64,000 nt of DNA, from positions 54,991,689 to 55,055,688 of the forward strand of contig NW_026622797.1 of the NCBI RefSeq assembly GCF_023065955.2, given 5' to 3'. Of this stretch, positions 58,076 through 64,000 are shown one piece after another. The notes under the pieces are model-generated. The model saw only the letters and a program-made list of their open reading frames with translations, was not told the DNA's origin and made no database searches. The number at the start of each line of letters is the position of its first letter. Position 1 is the first letter of the stretch. The stretch comes from Ursus arctos. Taxonomy: Eukaryota > Chordata > Mammalia > Carnivora > Ursidae. A program made the translations under genes and the position numbers.

Positions 58076-60305
58076 GAAACCCAAGAAATATTTATGGATT
58101 TGTGGGGCATGGTTCCCTGGAAAACGTGTTAGAGAATGAAATAGAACTTTTTCAGTATTAAAACAGCTGTCATCTGTAGAAGTGATATAACTGCAGGTAT
58201 CACTTCATGAAATCATATGTTAAATCTGGGCCCAAGTGCATCCTACTGCAATGAGAAAGCACCTTGCATGGCGGTGTTGGCGATCCTGATTAATCCCCGC
58301 TTCACCTGTGCTGTGACATGAATTTTATCTTTGAAATTGTTTATAAAGCTTTATATTGTATAAAGCATGATTCTTGTGAATCTCATTTAATGAAAGGATT
58401 CTTTGCATTACCTCAAGAGCATTACAAATTATGAAGTAGAATTCTGTGTGATTAAATGAAATATCTTCAAGACATAATAATAAAGGGAAAATCATCAAAA
58501 TTTGAAACACCAGGAACTATTTGTTCCCCTTTCCTGTGAAATAGATTGAATGTAAATTATGTGCCATGAAGTTACATGATTGTCTATCTCCCAACATTTA
58601 AAGTTATACATATATATTTATACCAATATACATCTTATATTGATATATCTAAGCTCTATTTATCTATCTATGGACACACAGATGTTCTGTGGTGAGGGGG
58701 CAAGTTATTTTGTGTTTTATAGCATTTTGTTTTAGTGGAATCTTTAAACTGTTTATTGACTACTCTTATAATTTAAATAATAAAACAGCTCTTCATATTT
58801 TGCTAATGATAACCATTGTGTGACAATGAAAATACTTCACATTTTTCTCTGTTCACTTACGTTTAACTATTGGAATAAATCTTAATATACCAGAGATTTC
58901 TGCATAACAGTTCTTCTTTCCTTACCTATCACAACATGTCTCCAATGTCTGCCATTTTCCCTCTGAAAAAGTAAAATAGCCAGGACCTCGTCACCTTCAG
59001 TGTGCCCACTCAGGATCTCAGTGTCTATAATAAATAACAATAAATTATGTATGCCGTAGTGGAGGAATAGTAGATGCATCCTTATCTTTATCTTTGAACA
59101 TCATCATTAATCAGCTGAAATGAAATATTTTATATCTGTTAAGCTACTAGTCTCAGGTTCTTTCATGTAAAATATATATTTAATTTTAGGACAAAAGGGC
59201 ATATGTAATGAGTTATTTTCCCCACGTCTTGTATATTATAATTATTATATCATTTATTCTGTTCATGTAGTAAAGATTGAAATTTAGCTCTTCTTTATAT
59301 CTCCAAAACACTCTTATGCATGCGTGAAACGAAAAGGAACACAATTAAAACAAAAGCCAATGGAGGTTAACCTTTCTCTCTTAAATAGATATGTGAAAAG
59401 ATTTAAGAAGTGAAAGTTTGAAACTGTAATACCGAGTTACAGGCCTGAAAGGAGAGCTGGGGTTTCTGTCTTCTCTATTACTCAGAACTGTGCAGGAGAA
59501 AGGGTGGTCCTTCACATAGAATTGCTCTGCGATTCAGTCTCCTCACATCATCCCAGAAGGTTTACTAATGGGTGAACTCTAACTGCCAGTTATTTGAAAA
59601 ATTACTCATCAATCATTTATAAAACCTAAAATTAGTTTGCCTAAAAAACCACATTAATTCTTATCAAGGAATTAGCTATTGCTTGGTTTACTACAAAAAT
59701 ATATCTAAGGGAGAATGTAAAATTATTTTCTCTTTTATAATTAAAAAAAAAGTCTGATATCCTAGTGCCAATCTGAAAATTGTTGTTAGTGTCAGACAAT
59801 AATCGTCCTTGCATTCTCCATAAATTCCTTTAAGCATGAGAATTTCAGGATGATGTGAATGAAATGCTATTACATTAAGAAGATAAATACAGATGAGTAA
59901 ATACTGGTTATTTTTAAAACCTTAATATGTTATAGAGTTGGCATTTTATATTCTTTCTATGTAAGGGTTGTTAACCAAGCAGAGCATGCATGGCTTTTAT
60001 TGTTTAGATGACTGAGCCAGGTTTAAATGTCATTTAGGAATGCTTACAACATATGGCATTGATAGATGAAAAAGAAAATTGCCATTTCAAGTCGACCTCT
60101 TCTATCTAAAACCAGGGCTGCCTTAAGTGAGTTTAGATAACTACCTAAATTAGTCATCATTAAAGAGTCACAAGCTCTAAAAAATTTGACCTTAAGTTGT
60201 CTTACATTTAAAAACTTTGTTTTGAAGGAAAGGTAAAACTTATGAAAATATAAAAAAGCATTTAGGTATATTCATTCCTTTTTTTGATTTGATTCAAATT
60301 TATTC
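57865..60305. other. Unique AT-rich non-coding DNA
   Basis: No gene or repeat family recognised beyond the (AAT)n run at 58038. AT-rich words with local dyad character lie at 58605-58670. Confidence 0.4.
58038..58075. repeat. (TAA)n microsatellite
   Basis: About twelve uninterrupted TAA units. Confidence 0.95.
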
Positions 60306-60323
60306 ATAAAAATTCTTCAGATA

Positions 60324-60489
60324 CGGGTGCCTGGGTGGCTCAGTTGTTAAGCGGCTGCCTTTGGCTCAGGTCATGATCCCAGAGTCCTGGGATCAAGTCC
60401 CGTGTCGTGCTCTTTGCTTGGCTCCCTCTACGTGCTGCTTCCCCTGGTTGTGTTCTCTCTCTGTCATATAAATAAATAAAATCTTAAAA
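60324..60489 (+). mobile_element. CAN-SINE, young, slightly shortened
   Basis: GGGTGCCTGGGTGGCTCAG head, GGTCATGATCCCAGAGTCCT, GGGATCAAGTCCCGTGTCG, short CTCTCTCTGTCATATAAATA and AATCTT-poly-A. Perfect 16-bp flanks AAAAATTCTTCAGATA (60308-60323 and 60490-60505). The pyrimidine region is shorter than in other copies. Confidence 0.97.
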
Positions 60490-60509
60490 AAAAATTCTTC
60501 AGATAATCT

Positions 60510-61525
60510 GCTTTATCTAGTCACTGTTAATAGAAAAGAATACCTCTCTGGAGCTTGTATTCATTATGGCTGAAACTTTATTAGAAATATTTAGCTGTGG
60601 GATGTTTTTGTGTTCCCCCAATATTTCTGGGATAAAATTCTACCATGGCGAAGATTATGGTTACAACAAGACAGACCCTATATTTTCATAATATACATAA
60701 AATTTATTGTGTTAGGCTAACTAAAGGGTTTATTCTCTACCAGACTGAATTCACTTTTATAAAGAAAGAAAAAAAAGACAAATTTCTATTTTGGTCCCAT
60801 TCCTGCTTAGACATTTGTTATATTCTTTAATTCATTTAATTTTGTTCAAGTCAGTCACTTTCTTTATAATCTTATAATATCTATTAAGTACTTTTTTGAA
60901 ATTTCCTTGATATTGAGAAAAAAAGAAAGAGGGTAGAGAAACATGTATTGAGCATTAACTATGTGCTGGTGTCTGCTAGGCATTTAACATATGTCACTGG
61001 AATTTATGTAGGACATAATTTTAAGGAGACTGGGCAATTAAAAATATGGTTTATGGAGAATTAAAAACTGTTTATCTTAGTCAAACTAGCCTCTATATAT
61101 GTCGTTTCTATTGCATTAACTTTTTCCATTTAATTTCTTTTTTTTTTAATAAAAATACACTCAGATAAATCTCACCAAGTGAATGTGAAACATAATTAAC
61201 AACCACTTCCTAAAATTATACCTCATATACATGTGGAAATGAAGGTGTGGACATACATCTGGAAATGTTATGTACCAGTGTAGCCCACCAGCTCTTTCCA
61301 ATGACTAATAAGCACAAAAACAAAACCATTCCATTGTATATTTCTGTTTGTTGGCAAATATAGCCTGGCTTAGACTGAAAATACGTGGTTTTCTAAATGG
61401 ACGAAATCATTCAATTTTTCCATTTTCTAAGAAGTTATTTATTTGTGATTTGGTAAAAAATGAGAAAAACACAATGGTTTAATTTGGAGTTCTTGATTTT
61501 TGTTTTTCATGTTGTACAGGAACTG
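60510..61525. other. Mostly unique AT-rich non-coding DNA
   Basis: No gene seen. 60940-61045 (TATTGAGCATTAACTATGTG, CTAGGCATTTAACATATGTC) is a probable antisense MIR end. Confidence 0.4.
60940..61045 (-). mobile_element. Probable MIR/L2 end relic
   Basis: ATTGAGCATTAACTATGTGC, CTGCTAGGCATTTAACATAT and GGACATAATTTTAAGGAGAC resemble the antisense MIR 3' part. Confidence 0.45.
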
Positions 61526-61529
61526 CCCT

Positions 61530-61735
61530 TTTCAATATGATGGCCACTAACTACATGTGACTAGTTAAATTTAAATTAATTTAAATTAAATATAATTTAA
61601 AATTCTTTTTCTCAGTAACAATAGTGACATTTTAAGTGCTCAATAGTTACATGTGGCAAGTGGTTATCATTAGGGAAAGGTTCAGATATATAATGTTTTT
61701 TTCATTGCAGAAAGTCCTGTTGGATAGTGCCATTC
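61530..61735 (-). mobile_element. Non-autonomous DNA transposon relic
   Basis: CAATATGATGGCCACTAACT, ACATGTGACTAGTTAAATTT, an AATTTAAATTAA core, AAGTGCTCAATAGTTACATG and CTTTCTGCAATGA (reverse strand) with a TGTCCAACAGG-type end match a well-known mammalian repeat that starts CAGTGCTGTCCAATAGAA. The near-palindromic layout fits a small hAT-like element; I do not name the family. Confidence 0.65.
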
Positions 61736-61739
61736 ATGA

Positions 61740-63755
61740 ATAATTTAGTCTGACATATATGTAAGTTTAAATACAATAAGTAAAACTGGCAAAAGTTGAA
61801 AAGTAAATTTGAATCTACTAGCATATTACACATGGTGGTCATTTACTACTTGATTTATACTTATATTTATATATATTTTACAGTCAGATTTTCCAGATTT
61901 GCTCTCTTGCAATGTATCATAGCCACACAGAATTGCTTCATATTATGTAAGTCCATACATTATAGTAGGGCCCACACTCCTATGCATTCTAACACGTTCC
62001 GCAGTGACTCCTCATTTTTGGTAAGTTTTCTGCATATTCCCTGGAGTATTTTCCTTTCTGAATAGCTGCTTCATATTCTCTCAGTATGACGTTAAATAGT
62101 TCCTTTTCAGGAGTTTTTACTTATTATTATTATTTTGGCTTCTAGAGATTTGTGTTCTGAGCGCATGTGTTTCTCTGCAGATTTAATACTGTGAAACTCC
62201 TTAAGTTCTTTCTTTTGAAAATAACTTCTTGAAAGAACTGGGCCATTTGTCTTTTGGAAGAAAGAGAAGGAGGAGCAGTTCTTCTAGAGTCAGAGGCCTA
62301 GGCTAAATCACATGTTCAACCAGTTACTAAGTGAAGAAAGCTAGTTGATCTACTGTTGTGATCTTATTATCCTTATATCTAATTTGGGCATGTTAAATAT
62401 ACTTTTTTACTTAAAGATCTGTTGGGTGAATAAAATTATATAAACATGCACATGAACCATTTTGGTATTTGAAAGTTCTCTCAAATATCATTTGTTTTAA
62501 TCTGCATTTCTTATGCATGCCGGCATCTCTATCTTTATTTTAGATTTTTAAAATAATTATATTTCACCTGTTCTGCCTAGACAGATATATTGTCGGGCAC
62601 TAAGTTTCAAAAAATGTAATATTTTTTTCATATGTCATAAATGCATCTTTTTCATGAAGGATTGTCATCCAACAACCTATTTGATGTCATTTGTGGACTG
62701 GTTAGATAATTTAACCAAAATAATTAAACTAGCTATATATACAGTTTAACACTGATCTTTAAGAAAAGCCCAAAGACTTGACTTCCCATAATTTTCTTTA
62801 TGAAATACCATTGATGGAAGAATATTGTTTACATGGTATAGCAAGAATTTCCTAGTGTTGGAAGTACTTTTACGACTAAAGACTGTTTTAAAAACTAACA
62901 TGAAATGTGATCTGAATAATTATAATCCATTGGCATATATTTACTATTCTGAGACTATAAGGCCCATACACTTCAGTGGGCTGAATTTAGGTGAGGCACG
63001 ATAGTGACTAGTGCTTGCTTTGAAATTGGTGGACAAAAGTAGATTCTTGAGATTTTGGTTTAAACAACTGGCAAGAGAATACTATTTAACTGGTAGGGAA
63101 AACTGAGAGGAGCAGATTTCATCAAAAATCATGTGTAATACATAGGTTCAAGATGTTTTTAAACTAGAAAACCCAATTAGCTACCAAGTAGAGAGCTTGG
63201 GATGTGAATTTCAGGTCTGCAGTTCAGGGAATGAGCTCAGAGAAGTATGAAAAAATTGGGACATTTTCAGCATATCCATAATATTTACAGTCTAATCTTA
63301 GCAGTGAGGTCATGAGAGAGGACAGAACAAGGAAGTGACGTTGTGCCAAAAGCTAGGTAAACTCTCTTCCCTGCAGAAGCACGGTGCTTGGGGGATGCTT
63401 GGGTTTAGAAACTCACAGTAGCATGTACAGCCTTCATGGCTGTGGCTCATGGTGGCCCATGGTCAGAGTGTGACAAAGCCAAACCCGCCAGGAAGCCTGC
63501 TTTACTCTACCTACCTATTGATGTCATTCAGAACAGTAAAGGAAGGGCTGGGCTTAATGTGAAGTATTTTCATCAGTTGCTGTGGAAGATCTTCAGCACA
63601 TGTTAAGTTCTAAGAATCACCTTTTCTTGTGTGTGATTAGGAAATAAATATGGTATGGGAAATAAATCTGTCAATGAAAATGATGTAGTAGAGCCATCTA
63701 AAGAAGCTAGAGGGTTATAGTAGACTATCCACAACAGAAGTAGAGTATAGGAAGG
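61740..63755. other. Unique AT-rich non-coding DNA
   Basis: No gene or repeat family recognised. The 89-codon frame at 61796-62065 has no domain or signal that marks it as coding. Confidence 0.4.
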
Positions 63756-63757
63756 GA

Positions 63758-63893
63758 GGGCTATGGTTTAAATGTTTGTGTCTCCCCCAAATTCATATGT
63801 TAAAACTAACTCTCACAAGTTAATAGTATCAATAGGTGAGGTCCCTGGGAGTTAATGAGGTCATGACCCTCATGAAGAGGATTAGTGAGTGCT
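63758..63893 (+). mobile_element. MaLR LTR, 5' part, cut by an L1
   Basis: GCTATGGTTTAAATGTTTGT, CTCCCCCAAATTCATATGTT, GGTGAGGTCCCTGGGAGTTA, GAGGTCATGACCCTCATGAA and GAGGATTAGTGAGTGCTC follow the start of an MST/MLT1-type LTR and stop at the T-run of the L1 to the right. Confidence 0.75.
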
Positions 63894-64000
63894 CTTTTTT
63901 TTTTAAATATTTTTTTATTATATTATGTTAGTCACCATACAATACATCCCCGGTTTCCGATGTAAAGTTTGATGATTCATTAGTTGCGTATAACACCCAG
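63894..64000 (-). mobile_element. Young L1 3' end, runs off the window
   Basis: A T-rich run, then TTATTATATTATGTTAGTCA, CCATACAATACATCCCCGGT, TTCCGATGTAAAGTTTGATG and GTTGCGTATAACACCCAG: the antisense of the same young L1 3' UTR seen at 56307. CpGs are better kept here. Its 5' extent is unknown because the window ends. Confidence 0.95.

Overview
This window looks like mammalian nuclear DNA from a carnivore, most likely an arctoid and probably a bear. It is AT-rich and CpG-poor, full of microsatellites, and carries at least fifteen CAN-SINEs (tRNA-headed, with a pyrimidine-rich region and an A-rich tail), a SINE type restricted to Carnivora. Four of them (25738, 35102, and on the minus strand 11783 and 34824) have the GGGCGTGAT...TATGGGATCGAGCCCC / CTGTCTCTATCTCTGTC body that I associate with bear-lineage SINEs. 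The young L1 3' ends at 56307 and 63894 fit the same lineage. The species call rests on memory of these families and has not been tested by alignment.

I find no intact protein-coding gene, tRNA, rRNA or other RNA gene. The longer open frames are relics of L1 ORF2, translations of low-complexity DNA, or chance frames. The window is probably intergenic or a large intron. The best exon-like segment is 52820-53095, which is open, lies between a good acceptor and a GTAAGT donor, and is richer in G+C than its surroundings. A 57-codon frame at 45593 is a weaker candidate.

Layout. 1-1740: an old L1 whose two halves face opposite ways (probable twin priming), with a younger L1 3' UTR nested in it. 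1740-16600: mostly unique AT-rich DNA with SINEs at 4528, 11783 and 14611, MIR and L2 relics, short L1 3' UTR pieces and many simple repeats. 16615-18780: an old antisense L1 with ORF2 endonuclease relics, split by a SINE. 19712-20196: a MaLR LTR. 20200-35320: SINEs at 21205, 23757, 25738, 29392, 30488, 34824 and 35102, an 86-bp tandem duplication at 24706, L1 pieces at 29810 and 33405, and a GGAA tract at 32290. 35320-40640: long stretches with little recognisable repeat. 40640-43660: old sense L1 pieces, one carrying a 184-nt pure purine tract, plus a twin-primed carnivore L1 at 42849 and SINEs at 41703 and 43519. 43660-47280: mostly unique. 47286-50960: two antisense L1M elements, the second interrupted by a 528-bp solitary LTR. 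51000-54450: MIR, SINE and L2, plus the exon-like segment. 54455-57860: old L1M-like sequence hit by a young L1 insertion, then a degraded ERV-L pol fragment. 57860-64000: mainly unique, with one young SINE (60324), a DNA-transposon relic (61530), and a MaLR LTR cut by a young L1 that runs off the right edge.

No genes work together here. The readable biology is a layered history of retrotransposition, with nested insertions, target-site duplications, inversions and LTR-LTR recombination, plus simple-repeat growth inside those elements.
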